Positions 16,546 through 27,165 of a DNA stretch of 64,000 bases are shown in pieces. The position numbers and the translations under genes are program-made. The notes beneath the pieces are model-generated. The model was not told where the DNA came from. It did not search any database and was given only the letters and a program-made list of their open reading frames with translations. Position 1 is the first letter of the stretch. Each line of letters opens with the position of its first letter. Origin of the DNA: Acanthacorydalis orientalis (taxonomy: Eukaryota > Arthropoda > Insecta > Megaloptera > Corydalidae); NCBI GenBank assembly GCA_034766995.1, contig CM068313.1, positions 4,147,461-4,211,460 on the forward strand, read 5' to 3'.

Positions 16546-19500
16546 TTAGTTTTCGGTTTGTTGCGCGCGCTGCGAGCGTTGTCTTTGCGCCCGTTGTCTT
16601 AATCTGCTTCTTCGTTGCCGCTGCGTATTCTCGTAAACGTATCCGTCGTCCCTTCCTGTGCTTCTTAACGCCGCTTGCGGCGTCAAGAAATAAAAGTGAG
16701 CGCCGTCGCCGGGCAACTGGTACGAGATGAACGAGCCGGGTCGTCCTTCCCCCGGACTGCTATTTCTGTTCGGTATATTCACCGGTTTGTGGCTGATCTG
16801 TCCTCGAACGCCGTCCGCCGTTTCGTATTGTCTGAAATTCGAATTGACCGGTTCAGCCGGATCGATCTGCTTCGTCAATACATTGATCGATTTCACGATC
16901 TCGACGTTTTCAGTCGATGGATACTTTGGTACGTAGCTATTTCTTATAACCTGCGCTGTTGGACTCGCATGCCCATTCTGATAGTTTATTGCATTATGCT
17001 GTTGGTTTAACTGTTGATTCAGCTGTTGACCCAAATTGTTTCTGTTATTATTCGTTTGGTGGTACTCTGTCGGATAGAAAACTTCAACGAACTCGGTTTG
17101 TGGTTTCCTGTTATTCACCAGCTCGCCATTACCGTTCTGTTTGTAATTGTGGTAGAATGTTTCGATTTCGTCCGGACCCGGTTCACGGGAATTGTACGTG
17201 GCGTCCAGTTCTTCCGCGTTCGGGTTCGTTTTATGGTTGTACGGGTAGATGTGCTCGATTATTTCCGCGTCCGGATTGATCGCTGGCAGTGGATGCTTGT
17301 AATTCACATCTATGTCGGAATGGAGTGAATGGTTAACCTTTCCATGTTGATTTAAATACGCCGGCTCTATGTACTCGGCGTCTGGATGTACAGTCGGTTT
17401 CGGGTGTCTATAATTCACGAGAATATCAGATGCTAAAGAGTGACCGATTTTCACTTCCGGCGATTGTCTGTACGCAGGGTTCACGATCGGGATGAATTCG
17501 CTGTTCGGATTGATCGTCGGTTCTTGTAATTTGTAATTGACATCAGTGTCTGACAACAGTGATATCTCTTTGATATGTTTGTCATGTATCGTCTGCGAAT
17601 TATCCCCGTACTTGATTTCAATGTCAGGATTTTCAGGTCTTCTGTTATTGTTCACTTCGTAGTATTCCTTATTGTTCACGTATTTATTCACCGGTGTCTT
17701 AGCCGTCGTCACCTCGACGTCCTGTAACGATGGCGTGACGGATCCCTTCTCGTTGATCTTTTTACCGAACACCGTGAAGTATTGTTTCGTTATATCGTCC
17801 AGTAATCGTTCGTCCTGTTTTGTATAATAAGCGTGGTTGATTGGATTCGGAGTGGGTCTTACGTAGTTGTACTGCGGTTGTTGGAAATTCGGTCTTCCCG
17901 ATTGATGAACGCTCGGCTGCACTGTAACAGGTATGGGTTTTTCGTAACGATTGACTGTTGTCTGTTGGTAATATCCCTCCGTGCTCGTCTGCTCCGTAGT
18001 TAAATGTCCATCGTGTGATACCTGTTTGGCTTGATTATATGGAGCACTGTACTGAACGATCGGCCTGAACGGATCTTCAGAACTTGTTTGCTGGTTATTA
18101 GTATTCTTCGGTACATAATTAGCCGCTTGGAAACTGTATTCATAGACAGGTTTCGGTGTCGTTTGGTACTGAACTTGTCGATTTGGCGCGAGGTACGATT
18201 GGATCTCTTGTCTCAACCGTGCTATTTTGTTTGTGATCGATTCCGGTCGTCCGTTCTGTTGATACAATTGATACTGTTGTCTCTGTGCCGGTATGAACTC
18301 TGTTATTCCTTCCGGATTCCTTGTAATTCCGTAATAGTTATGTTGATTGCCACTATGGCCGTTCTGGTACTGCCTTCCGTTCGGTTCCGCAGTGTAATAT
18401 CTATTCCCGTGTGGATTTTGTGTCGTCGAACTTAAACTGTTCCCGATAGAGTCCTCTTCATAGAAATAATATGAAGCGGGGTTGATCTTCGACGGTTGTC
18501 TCGTCGGCGTGTTCGTATGCTCATAGTAATTCACGGGGTTCGCTGTAACAGAATTGCTCTCTATGTCCCTTCCGGTCGTGAAGTACGCTTTCAATGGTAC
18601 AGCCGTCGTGGTGACATAAGTGCGGCCTGGTACTTTGTAAGAGATCCTTTGCCGTTCAGGCGGTCCGTACACCGGGAACGGACGTGGCGTTTGCGAAACA
18701 GCGTTGTTCTCGTAGTAATTTTCGGAGTAGTCATCGTAAACAGGCGTTGTGGTCGGTATGACAGGCCGTTGCTGTAGGTTTGGATTCTTGGAGATGTGTT
18801 GCAGGTATGAGAGAGAAACGTCCGGGCGTCGAGACGTGTAATAATTCGATACTTTCGGAACGTACGGTGTTGTGTATTTGATTTTAGGCGGTGTTGGGGT
18901 GTGGACGATCGGTTTCGGCGTCGTAATCGACTGCAGATTGTTGTCGTAGTTGTCCGTTCCTGAAGGGAAACCGATATGGACGTGTTGTTTCTGTACGTCC
19001 GGAACATAAATCGGTTTAGTTATAGGATGCATTGTAGGCGGAGGTTTATAGGTAGGTTTAGGCGGTGTAATGTAGACAGTTTTCGACGGAGTGTGTTTCG
19101 TCGGCGGTATAGCGTTCGGTACGGGTTTGACCTTTATCACCGGCGACGGTTGTGTTCCCGTCGTAGTCGTCTGCGTGCCATTCTGTACGGCCACGTTTCC
19201 TTCTTTCTTCTTCTCGTCTAACGGCGCGAAAAAGTCCGGCGGCGGTGGTAAAACGATACCGGGAACTAGCGGTCCCGGCGGCACCGAGCTCGAATTATCG
19301 CTGGGATAATAGAAACTGTAAGGCGGCGGATAGTAGATCGAGGGGTCGTCTTCGTCGTAGAAATCCGTTCTGTTTTCCAGCGCCGGAAGAAACGCAGTCC
19401 CTGGCGGCAGCGACGCGATGTACGGGGGTAACTTTGCCGGATCTACGTCCGGGAACCCGTAGGGGAACGGCGGTGGTGGACCGTTCCCCTTGCTGAAGTT

Positions 19501-20316
19501 TCCCGGCGCCGTGAGACCGTACGGCGGTAGAGGGAACGGCGTATCGCCCGTATAATTGAAATCGTTCGGCGGTGTCGGGAAGAACGGGCCGCTGCCCGGT
19601 ACGTAGCCCTCGATCGGGTACCGATCCGCCTCCGGACCATCGTGTATCGGATACGTCGTCCCGTTCGGTCCGACGAACCCGATCGGTCCGGAATCCTCGA
19701 GCTGGATCGGAAATGGCGGCGGAACTTTCGGATTCGACGGGATCTTGACTTGCCTGCGCGGCGCGCGGTAGTTGTCGATCGGCGGCCAGTTCGCGCCCGT
19801 GTCCGCTTTCGAGTTGTGCTCAGGGAACGAGCCTCCCTTCAGGACCAACAGATGGTCCTCGGCTAACCATATGTCGTCGGCGTCGAGTCCCCCCAACGTG
19901 CTCTTCGTATCTTTCGGCACTTCCTCGTTCTCTTTGTAGCTCAGGATACCGGGCCGTTTCGGCGGATCAGTGAACAGTTCTTTCTGGATCAGGCCGTATT
20001 TTCCTTCGGCCACTTGTTGCGATAACGTCTTCTTGTCTTCGTCGTCGCTTTCTTTTTTCTGTTTACTCGATTTTCCATTTCCTGTACTTTCCTCGTTGAG
20101 CACTTCGTCTCTGTTGTCCTGCGGTACATTCTTGACGTGACCGCCGACTAGCCTCTGTATGCTCTTATTTTTTGATAATTTCTCGTTAGCCTGCGTGTCT
20201 GCCGATAAGAGTTTAGATACACCGCCTGACGATTCGATACTTCGCGACTCTCTTATTACTTCTATCGAGTTTATAAATAGTATCGTCTCTGCGACCACGA
20301 GCAAGCACACCATCAT
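16546..20316 (-). CDS. Secreted Pro/Tyr/Asn-rich repeat protein
   Basis: A single 1256-codon exon ends in TAA. I do not recognise the family. The first 18-20 residues (MMVCLLVVAETILFINS) look like a signal peptide, so the product is probably secreted. Residues about 40-110 are charged, with KQKKESDDEDKK; about 105-215 are a less biased, possibly conserved block (GKYGLIQKELF, KRPGILSYKENEE, DIWLAEDHLLVLKGGSFPE, NWPPIDNYRAPRRQVKIP). Residues about 195-390 are rich in Pro, Gly, Tyr and Phe with several N-glycosylation sequons; about 390-900 are Pro/Thr/Tyr/Gln-rich with many TTPKP/TPKP-type motifs. Three repeats begin at S919, S960 and S997 (S-L-x-S-D-x-x-V-N-Y-[KR]-x-P-x-P then [IV]-[NH]-P-[DN]-[AS]-E), with a shorter fourth. 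The C-terminus has FISYQLPGDGAHFYFLTP and an Arg/Gln-rich tail. A cuticle, chorion or matrix role fits the composition but is inference. On the minus strand TATCTTTTCTTTATAG directly precedes the ATG, a good splice acceptor, so an upstream exon carries the 5' UTR or the true start. Codon use is CpG-rich like the other genes. Confidence 0.85.
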   Translation of the reverse strand: MMVCLLVVAETILFINSIEVIRESRSIESSGGVSKLLSADTQANEKLSKNKSIQRLVGGHVKNVPQDNRDEVLNEESTGNGKSSKQKKESDDEDKKTLSQQVAEGKYGLIQKELFTDPPKRPGILSYKENEEVPKDTKSTLGGLDADDIWLAEDHLLVLKGGSFPEHNSKADTGANWPPIDNYRAPRRQVKIPSNPKVPPPFPIQLEDSGPIGFVGPNGTTYPIHDGPEADRYPIEGYVPGSGPFFPTPPNDFNYTGDTPFPLPPYGLTAPGNFSKGNGPPPPFPYGFPDVDPAKLPPYIASLPPGTAFLPALENRTDFYDEDDPSIYYPPPYSFYYPSDNSSSVPPGPLVPGIVLPPPPDFFAPLDEKKKEGNVAVQNGTQTTTTGTQPSPVIKVKPVPNAIPPTKHTPSKTVYITPPKPTYKPPPTMHPITKPIYVPDVQKQHVHIGFPSGTDNYDNNLQSITTPKPIVHTPTPPKIKYTTPYVPKVSNYYTSRRPDVSLSYLQHISKNPNLQQRPVIPTTTPVYDDYSENYYENNAVSQTPRPFPVYGPPERQRISYKVPGRTYVTTTAVPLKAYFTTGRDIESNSVTANPVNYYEHTNTPTRQPSKINPASYYFYEEDSIGNSLSSTTQNPHGNRYYTAEPNGRQYQNGHSGNQHNYYGITRNPEGITEFIPAQRQQYQLYQQNGRPESITNKIARLRQEIQSYLAPNRQVQYQTTPKPVYEYSFQAANYVPKNTNNQQTSSEDPFRPIVQYSAPYNQAKQVSHDGHLTTEQTSTEGYYQQTTVNRYEKPIPVTVQPSVHQSGRPNFQQPQYNYVRPTPNPINHAYYTKQDERLLDDITKQYFTVFGKKINEKGSVTPSLQDVEVTTAKTPVNKYVNNKEYYEVNNNRRPENPDIEIKYGDNSQTIHDKHIKEISLLSDTDVNYKLQEPTINPNSEFIPIVNPAYRQSPEVKIGHSLASDILVNYRHPKPTVHPDAEYIEPAYLNQHGKVNHSLHSDIDVNYKHPLPAINPDAEIIEHIYPYNHKTNPNAEELDATYNSREPGPDEIETFYHNYKQNGNGELVNNRKPQTEFVEVFYPTEYHQTNNNRNNLGQQLNQQLNQQHNAINYQNGHASPTAQVIRNSYVPKYPSTENVEIVKSINVLTKQIDPAEPVNSNFRQYETADGVRGQISHKPVNIPNRNSSPGEGRPGSFISYQLPGDGAHFYFLTPQAALRSTGRDDGYVYENTQRQRRSRLRQRAQRQRSQRAQQTEN

Positions 20317-20960
20317 CTATAAAGAAAAGATACAAATCAATTAAACGGATATGAAAATTCATTTCGCGATTCGATTTATGTAAATTAGGTAAATATTTAG
20401 AATGATTCATATACTATCCGTGCACTCTGTTCATTTTTATACCGATACTACTTCACTAGCAACTAAATTATTAGACAAGAATCGTTACAGATTTCGATAT
20501 ACAGCTTCTACCGCAATCGCAACAACACAGTATCCATATTCATTCGAAACGTGTTACATTAATTTATTAACCATTGTCTACTTTTCTCTGCCTAATGAAT
20601 ATTTGTGTCTTGCGACACATTTTTTTCGACGACATCTCGTAAAGCAATCCGGATCTAATGTATATATCCGTAACGTAATCGAACACCTTCGAGCGTTTTT
20701 TTTATTCATTTATATTTCGTTGCCGGTTGTGACGCGCTCGTTATAAGCAAGAAGCACGTGTGCACAATTTCTGTCGGAGGGACGCAAGTGTCGCACACAT
20801 TTTTTTTAACCATGTCCTAATCGAAAAACGACATACAGACAGGATATCCTGCTTTGATGCCTTACTCTACCGATTCGTACATCATTTCAGATAAATTAGA
20901 ATATCTCCGTCAAGGTTGTAGCACGTTAAATTTATATAATAATTATTATCTTCTATGTTC
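20317..20960 (-). other. Upstream intron of the secreted-protein gene
   Basis: The acceptor at 20317 implies an intron here on the minus strand. I could not fix the 5' exon or promoter. A CpG-richer stretch lies at about 20690-20800. Plus-strand open frames here are not supported as genes. Confidence 0.4.
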
Positions 20961-20994
20961 CATTAGACACGGAAGTATCTATGTACACACACAC

Positions 20995-20998
<4 letters not shown>

Positions 20999-21062
<64 letters not shown>

Positions 21063-21071
21063 TTGTGTGTA
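20999..21071. repeat. (AT)n(GT)n microsatellite
   Basis: A pure AT run of about 44 bases passes into a GT run, flanked on the left by CA repeats. The open frames over it on both strands are tyrosine-isoleucine artefacts. Confidence 0.95.
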
Positions 21072-21439
21072 GCTACCGAAATCGTTTCTTTTTAAAAACT
21101 GATTTATGTATATATTATTCGTACGTGTGGCATGATTCATTTGATACAATAAAATTATAATTTTCATTTTACGTCGAAGTGAATTTTTAATCATCATATA
21201 AATATTTATAACGCGTTTACAATTCTGCGGTGCCTGTCTGTGAGTTAATCTCACATTTATTTTACGGATTTCGATTTACATAATTATACAATTGATGTTG
21301 ATAGATGCGGAAAATCTTTAGCTTCCCTAACATTTAATTATACATACATATATATACACACACACATATACACACACACACGGGATTTGATACTTTAGTT
21401 CCCAATTTGGCACAGTGAAAAGAAACAAAAACAATTTAA

Positions 21440-21625
21440 GTAATACGAAAAAGTTCGGTATTTATTCAAAGTAATCTCCACTTATATTGCAACGTTCTAA
21501 AAGTTTTTGAAAACCGTCGACAAAGGCGTTCATGGAAACTGGTTTCACATCGGCGATTATATTTTTCTTAATATCTTCTACGTCCTGAAGTCGACTCCAG
21601 TTCTGCGGCGTCAATCCGAAAATTA
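21440..21625 (-). pseudogene. Transposase C-terminal remnant
   Basis: Read on the minus strand, a short frame gives QNWSRLQDVEDIKKNIIADV, then a helix, then KLLERCNISGDYFE and a stop. This is the layout of the C-terminal end of mariner/Tc1-type transposases (family pattern: helix, W/R-rich linker, C-I-x-x-x-G-x-Y-F). The catalytic region is absent or too decayed to see. It is a fragment, not an active element. Confidence 0.5.
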
Positions 21626-22004
21626 AATTGCGATACTTCTTTTAACGAATTATAAATTGAAAAATAGATTGATTAATAACACACCACTTTAAAATTTTTC
21701 TTCTGGTATCAGAAATCGATTCATAGCAAAATTCTCTTACTTTTTCAAAAAAAAACAAATATTGACCATAACAGGACTGTCGAGTTCTGGGATGGCAGTT
21801 CATATTGAAAGGATGACTTGAAATCGTTAACAAAATCTGCTTCCCTGTTTTTCGAGAATATCATAAGGATTTGTTCTCAGAATTGTGATCTAACCCATCA
21901 TGACTTTTTTTCCTCAAAAGTAAAAAAAAAAAAACACTTGAAAGTAGCTCTTTTTGGACACATTTTTGCAATGAAGAAGCTTTAAAATGGTTTTAATCAA
22001 ATAA

Positions 22005-22009
<5 letters not shown>

Positions 22010-22061
<52 letters not shown>
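22010..22061. repeat. (AT)n microsatellite
   Basis: A pure TA run of about 50 bases followed by ATATGTGTGTGT. Confidence 0.95.
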
Positions 22062-22064
<3 letters not shown>

Positions 22065-22980
22065 GTGTGTGTAGTAATATAAGGCAAAACTGATTGATAT
22101 TTAAAACTATATAAATACTTCTAGCAAAAAAATGCAATAAATTTAAGACGAAAGAAAAAAACAAATCACCATTCTGGAACGATTTGGTATTAAGAACATT
22201 TCCTCCGTTCACAAATGGTCCACCTTGGATCGAAGAAAAGAGAGCACGAGCACCGGTTTTTGAAGTAAAAGGCGTTATTGTACTTTTCTATCAGCTAGAT
22301 ATGCTGCCACGCTTAGTCTCTCTTTGTATCTCTGTCTCGTTATACAACTCCACGTCAATGATAAATCACTGTTCGCCGGTCGAAAAAATAATACAAATAA
22401 TCGAAAGGGTAAACACGCGGCACTAGTGAACTAGTTCTGTCGCTGTCTCGCGCGTGGAACGAAACATGAAACGAATGTCACTCGATACACACATAAATAA
22501 AACCGCAGTATTGTAATTATGATCGAGCTCTGGCCTTGAATGGACCGGCATTATATAATTAATCTATTAATTTTAAATCGATTCATTTCTCTGAATTGTC
22601 CATGATTTGTTATGGGTCGTATAATTTTGAAACTGATTTCAATAAGACATAATTTCATTTTTATCGCTGCGCACCATTTTCGTTGTATATTTTAATAATC
22701 ATTGCAATTAAAGGCATTTCGACATACCGTCATATATTCAACGTTTTGTTCTTTCGGTATTTGTTTACAAGTTCTTTAACGAAAAATTAAACTTAAAAAA
22801 ATACCTAAATCGTTTCTGAAAACTTAACATTTTTTCTCGAATTAAAGTGTTTTTTTTTTCTTATCTTTTGTGCTCGATTTTTGAATATTTCTGTGTTTAA
22901 TTTCGATACAAGAACCTGTTATCGAATAAAATTATAATTGTATGTTTTTATAGCTGTGATTTCGTTGATATATTTTCCTG
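22062..22980. other. Non-coding, no gene seen
   Basis: AT-rich sequence with a CpG-richer patch at about 22200-22480. An open frame at 22184-22426 has no recognisable domain and is not called. Confidence 0.4.
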
Positions 22981-22984
22981 GCGG

Positions 22985-23115
22985 TCTTCCTTCTTTTGAA
23001 TCAGTTAAAAGTCTGTTTTCCACTACTAGTTTCGGCATGTGTGTTATAGTCAGACAGATATCGAAGATTCAGGTAGATATAGAAAAGTCTTCAGTATCTA
23101 CTGGAGAATTGCACA
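22985..23115. repeat. Fold-back repeat family D copy
   Basis: A diverged copy of the fold-back element best seen at 41035-41190 and 41355-41510. Shared phrases are GAATCAGTTAAAAGTCTG and TTTCGGCATGTGTGTTAT, with the second arm eroded. Confidence 0.5.
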
Positions 23116-23224
23116 CGTGTGGAAACGAATAGTGGCTGGATAGATATTTTTTTGTGCCGAAAGAATGAAAAACCACTAGGATTGTTAAATAATTGAATCG
23201 TGATAATAATGATTCGTGCTTTTA

Positions 23225-23306
23225 TTAGGTCGGTGCAAGAATAACTGCGGTTTTAACATGGTTTTCAAACGATAAAAACCGCAATTATTGTTGCACCAAC
23301 CTATTA
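23225..23306. mobile_element. MADE1-like 80-bp mini-mariner
   Basis: The whole element is essentially two inverted terminal repeats head to head: TTAGGTCGGTGCAAGAATAA then CTGCGGTTTT on the left, and AAAACCGCAATTATTGTTGC then ACCAACCTATTA on the right, around a short centre, with a TA at the edge. The end sequence matches the family pattern known from Hsmar1/MADE1 (TTAGGTTGGTGCAAAAGTAA). It has no coding sequence. A lone end of the same family lies at about 60355-60391. Confidence 0.8.
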
Positions 23307-23637
23307 TTTATTGAGCTGTCTGAGTGTCGGTTCTGATTTTTACTCAAGTAATTCATTAAACGTACTTTAATGAATAAAAATGTTAATAATTCATTTCAGT
23401 TTGTATATAAAATAGTCAAACTGATATAACAAAGAATATAAATACATACACAATCGATATTATGTCAATAGTTTACCAGAGATTACGTCAACGAACTAAT
23501 TAACAGTTAAATGTATGAATTAAGCATGAAACGAAAATGAAAGTAAATTAGCATTCGTTCAAAGACATTATAAAAAAAAATGACAGCAGTTTTATTTTTA
23601 TACAGTGTACGTTTGTACGTACAGTTTTCTTTTCTAT

Positions 23638-23646
23638 AAATATATA

Positions 23647-23698
<52 letters not shown>

Positions 23699-23702
23699 TA
23701 TA

Positions 23703-23754
<52 letters not shown>

Positions 23755-23776
23755 TATATATATATATATATATTGT
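23638..23776. repeat. Interrupted (AT)n microsatellite, three blocks
   Basis: Three AT blocks are separated by repeated interrupters (AAATATATATAATTATATAT and a GTTATAT step). The repeated interrupter suggests the block has been duplicated internally. Confidence 0.9.
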
Positions 23777-23799
23777 TATATATTTATTTATTTATTTTT

Positions 23800-24060
23800 C
23801 CACAATTCTGCTTTCGTTTTCGTCACCGTCCTCCGATATCATTACCGGAACGTTCTTGTGAATAATCGCTTCATAAATTATTCAGATTCGAGTACGGCGA
23901 TGCGCCCGTCATCCACTTTCCATTGAACAACAATAATAATCGACTGTAATCAAAATTTCAACGCAAAAAAAGAACACAATGATCTGTAAACTTCATCTCG
24001 GATCGCCCGGCAGGAAATCGTCGGCGTTGTTATCTGTCACTCAGTGCGTTCCGTGACTTT
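23800..24060. other. CpG-richer non-coding island
   Basis: Base composition is less AT-biased than the flanks, with many CG dinucleotides (for example TACGGCGATGCGCCCGTC). It lies 3.5 kb upstream of the minus-strand secreted-protein exon and could hold its promoter or 5' exon. I could not find a donor in the right phase, so this is a guess. Confidence 0.25.
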
Positions 24061-25800
24061 GTCAAAAAATATTCAATGTGTGTGTCTGTGTGTGTTCTTT
24101 TTTCGACTAGCAACATTTCCGAATGGTATTTTGTAAATGTGTTAATTAGTTCGGTTTGATGTTACTATTTTTTTCTTGTCTAACGTGTACGCCTCGATTC
24201 TCACACTGTGTGTCTGTCTCGTTACGTTTATTTTTCATAATCTTTCTTACACAATATGGATCCACGTTAATTGTGTTTAGAGTTTAGTATTTTATAATAG
24301 ATTTGCGTTATTAGCTTCATGATATCTATATATGTACTAGTTCGAATTTCTTCATAATTTATACACAATATTTATACACAATTTTTTTGACTCTTTTTCA
24401 TCATCCAATTGTACGTCGACTGTTCTGTATATGTTGTATTCTTTAAAGCAACTATTATGAAAAGAAAACAGACAAATCGGAAGAAAGAAACTTGTACGTT
24501 GTTAGAAATGTATTGACAGTGGTGGTGAACCGTCTGAAAGATTATATTCTAAACTATTTTCCTTTCTTTGTTTCATTACAAAATCTTAAACTGTTCAAGA
24601 GTGAGAGCCACCTCTGCAACACTCCTCTTCATCCTCTTATTATAAGTGAAATGATCCGACGAACTATAAATTCACCTCCTAAATTTGTAAATTGTAAAGA
24701 CTGACGTTTCTTTTTATATCTATTCGATCCCAATAAGCTATCGAAAATAAGCTATGTTTTTTTTTGTTTCTATCTTGATTGATATTATTCTTGAAATTGT
24801 TTAGAATTCCCTATTACTAAATCTGTTGGATTTTTTTAATGAAAGGGTTAATGTTTCTCAAACAAAAAGACATGGATGAAAAAATAAAGCTAGTTAAAAG
24901 TATAATTCATATAGAATTAATCGTATAGATTTATTAAAACGAATGATCGAGAAAAGAACAAACAAAATTAGTACAAAAAATAGAAATTCAAATAAAGAAT
25001 AAGTTGAAATAACTTCAAAAGGGAAAAAAATGAATATAATTTTTTTTTATAAATAAATCGAGGCAAGATTTCAAACCGAAAAAAATAGAATTATAATAAT
25101 ACCAAAGGGATGAGAATATGAATTAGAGAAGACTGTTGACAGATGGGAAACGTTCATCGAACAATTCTATGTCTTACTGTCTAAATTCTTTTCCAAATGA
25201 AAACATTTACGAACGTGTCAAACACTTCACATGTGTAAATTGTTATAATTGTTCATAACGAACACGAATGTATTATTAAACTTGCGATTTGTGTAACAGA
25301 AAAAAATTATATACACTTTCTTTTATTAAATTACTATCAATCAAAATAACAGTCATAATTAATAACGACTTAGCACAATGTAAAAATGTATGTTTGTGTA
25401 TGCATCTTATGTAACAGTTTATTAAATCAAACGCGACCAAAAAATAAAAAAAAACGTATATTTTTACACCGAAAATTTCAGTTTATTTGTTTATTGCTAT
25501 CGCAAACTAAATTTTAACTGTGACACCATTTATGTACAACTTCCGCGTGTTACACTTCATTTCTTTCATTTTTGATCTTTTGGATTTCTCTATATATAAG
25601 TTCTGTACATATTTCATTCTTAAATTGTTATCAGGACATTTTTAATTTTAAAAACGCCGACACAACATGATCTCTGATTGACAATGAGTTGAAAAGAATG
25701 TGTGAAATGTATGCAGTTATTTAATCTTTGAAAAAAGATAACCAAATTTTTGTGATTTGTACAGAAAATCTGAAATTTTCTCGAACAATCATTCCATTTT
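24061..25800. other. AT-rich non-coding, no gene seen
   Basis: Homopolymer and simple-sequence-rich DNA. The open frame at 24492-24704 is not supported by any motif. Confidence 0.5.
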
Positions 25801-25809
25801 CGAATATGA

Positions 25810-26960
25810 ATCTAGTCACATAGAAATCGAAAAAAATCTCTCTTCGCCACGTTGTTTGATGATTGACATCGCATTTTTAGCTACACTTATGATATTTGAT
25901 ACTATTTTATTCTATTATAAACTGAATTTAGGTACATTGATGAAGTGTTGAGGCGTGTAAGGTGTGTTATTACATTTTTTAATATGGAAATTGCTACATT
26001 TATAAGATTTATACAGAAAATTTCAGGGTTTGTCGCGCTGACGTTGTTGATTTCCTTTTTAAAATTAATTTACACGTATCAGTGAGATTTTGTAGTGTGT
26101 TTATTGTTAAAAAAGTGAATTTAGTCATTTATAAAATTTTATATCACAGGGAAAATGCCTTTTCTCACATTTGTAAGATGTGTACACAAACTTCAAGATG
26201 TCTTGGCTTTTATGATGTTGGTCCGTGTCTAAAGACGAATTTATGCACATTTATGAGATATGTCGTTTCTGTCCTATTTTATAATGAGTTTAGTTGTAGT
26301 ATTTATGACATTTTATGATATGTAAGGTGTGTTGTGTTCTAGTTTTGAAAGTGATTTTACCTATTACTTAGCTTGTAAGACTAAACTCTAAGATTTTATG
26401 ACGAATTTATCCTCGTTTATAAGACTTTTTTATTCTTTTAACAGTTTCGTTCAATTTTTAAGGAAAATTTAGTCAAATTTGTGCAAATTGTAAACAAAAT
26501 CCTTGAAAGTGAATTTAGCCACATTTATGAATTTTTATGACGTGCAAGGTGTGTCTTTCCATTCGTGGAAGCGAATTTAGTCACATTTGTAAGATTCGCG
26601 TACAAAATTTACGATTTCTTACCGTTGGCGGTTTTATTCGATTGTTGAAAGCGAATTTAATCACTTGTAAGAACTTTTATATTGTATAATTCTATTACAA
26701 AGTGAATTTACACATTTTTTTAAAAAAAATATATTTTTGTACATGTTAGTCCATGTTTGAAATCTAATTTAGCCAAATCTATAAGATTTGTATATCAAAT
26801 TTAAGTTTTTTTTTTTTTTTGGAATTGACTGCGCTACTTCACGCTTGAAAGCGAATTTAATCACATTTGTGAGATTTTTTCGACTGTCATTCTATTATAA
26901 ATTGAAGTTTGTCACATTTATGAACTTGTCAGGTGTATAATTTTATTTTTGAACCCGATT
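25810..26960. repeat. Degenerate tandem repeat, GAATTTAGTCACATTT family
   Basis: Many diverged units carry a phrase such as GAAAGCGAATTTAGTCACAT followed by TTGTAAGATT and a variable part. Examples are near 25925, 26115, 26235, 26505, 26565, 26655, 26763, 26845 and 26905, with spacing from about 60 to 120 bases. There is no coding frame. Confidence 0.6.
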
Positions 26961-26999
26961 TTATGATCCATCCGTCAGGTTTGTTCCCAAAATTCAAAA

Positions 27000-27165
27000 T
27001 TTCATACATTGAAATTTTAGATTTTAGAAGATGCATAAAAATCTGAGATTTTTCTATACCTCGGTACTGTGAGGATAGTAGGATCGTCATCGAAATGCAC
27101 ATAAGTAATAATCAAAATTGATCAATAAACATGTATTGATCAGACAGAACATTTTTTGTGATTTG
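27000..27165. repeat. Fold-back repeat family C copy
   Basis: Contains CTGTGAGGATAGTAGGATCG then TCATCGAAATGCACA and the arm AAAATTGATCAATAAACATG. These are the core and one arm of the family described at 43305-43560. Confidence 0.5.

Noticed and set aside
16675..19866. Plus-strand and alternate-frame ORFs across the secreted-protein exon
   Set aside because: They are shadows of the CpG-rich minus-strand coding sequence; none has a recognisable motif.
23980..24010. Candidate start exon (ATGAAGTTTACAG on the minus strand) for the secreted-protein gene
   Set aside because: No acceptable donor in a phase compatible with the 20316 acceptor.
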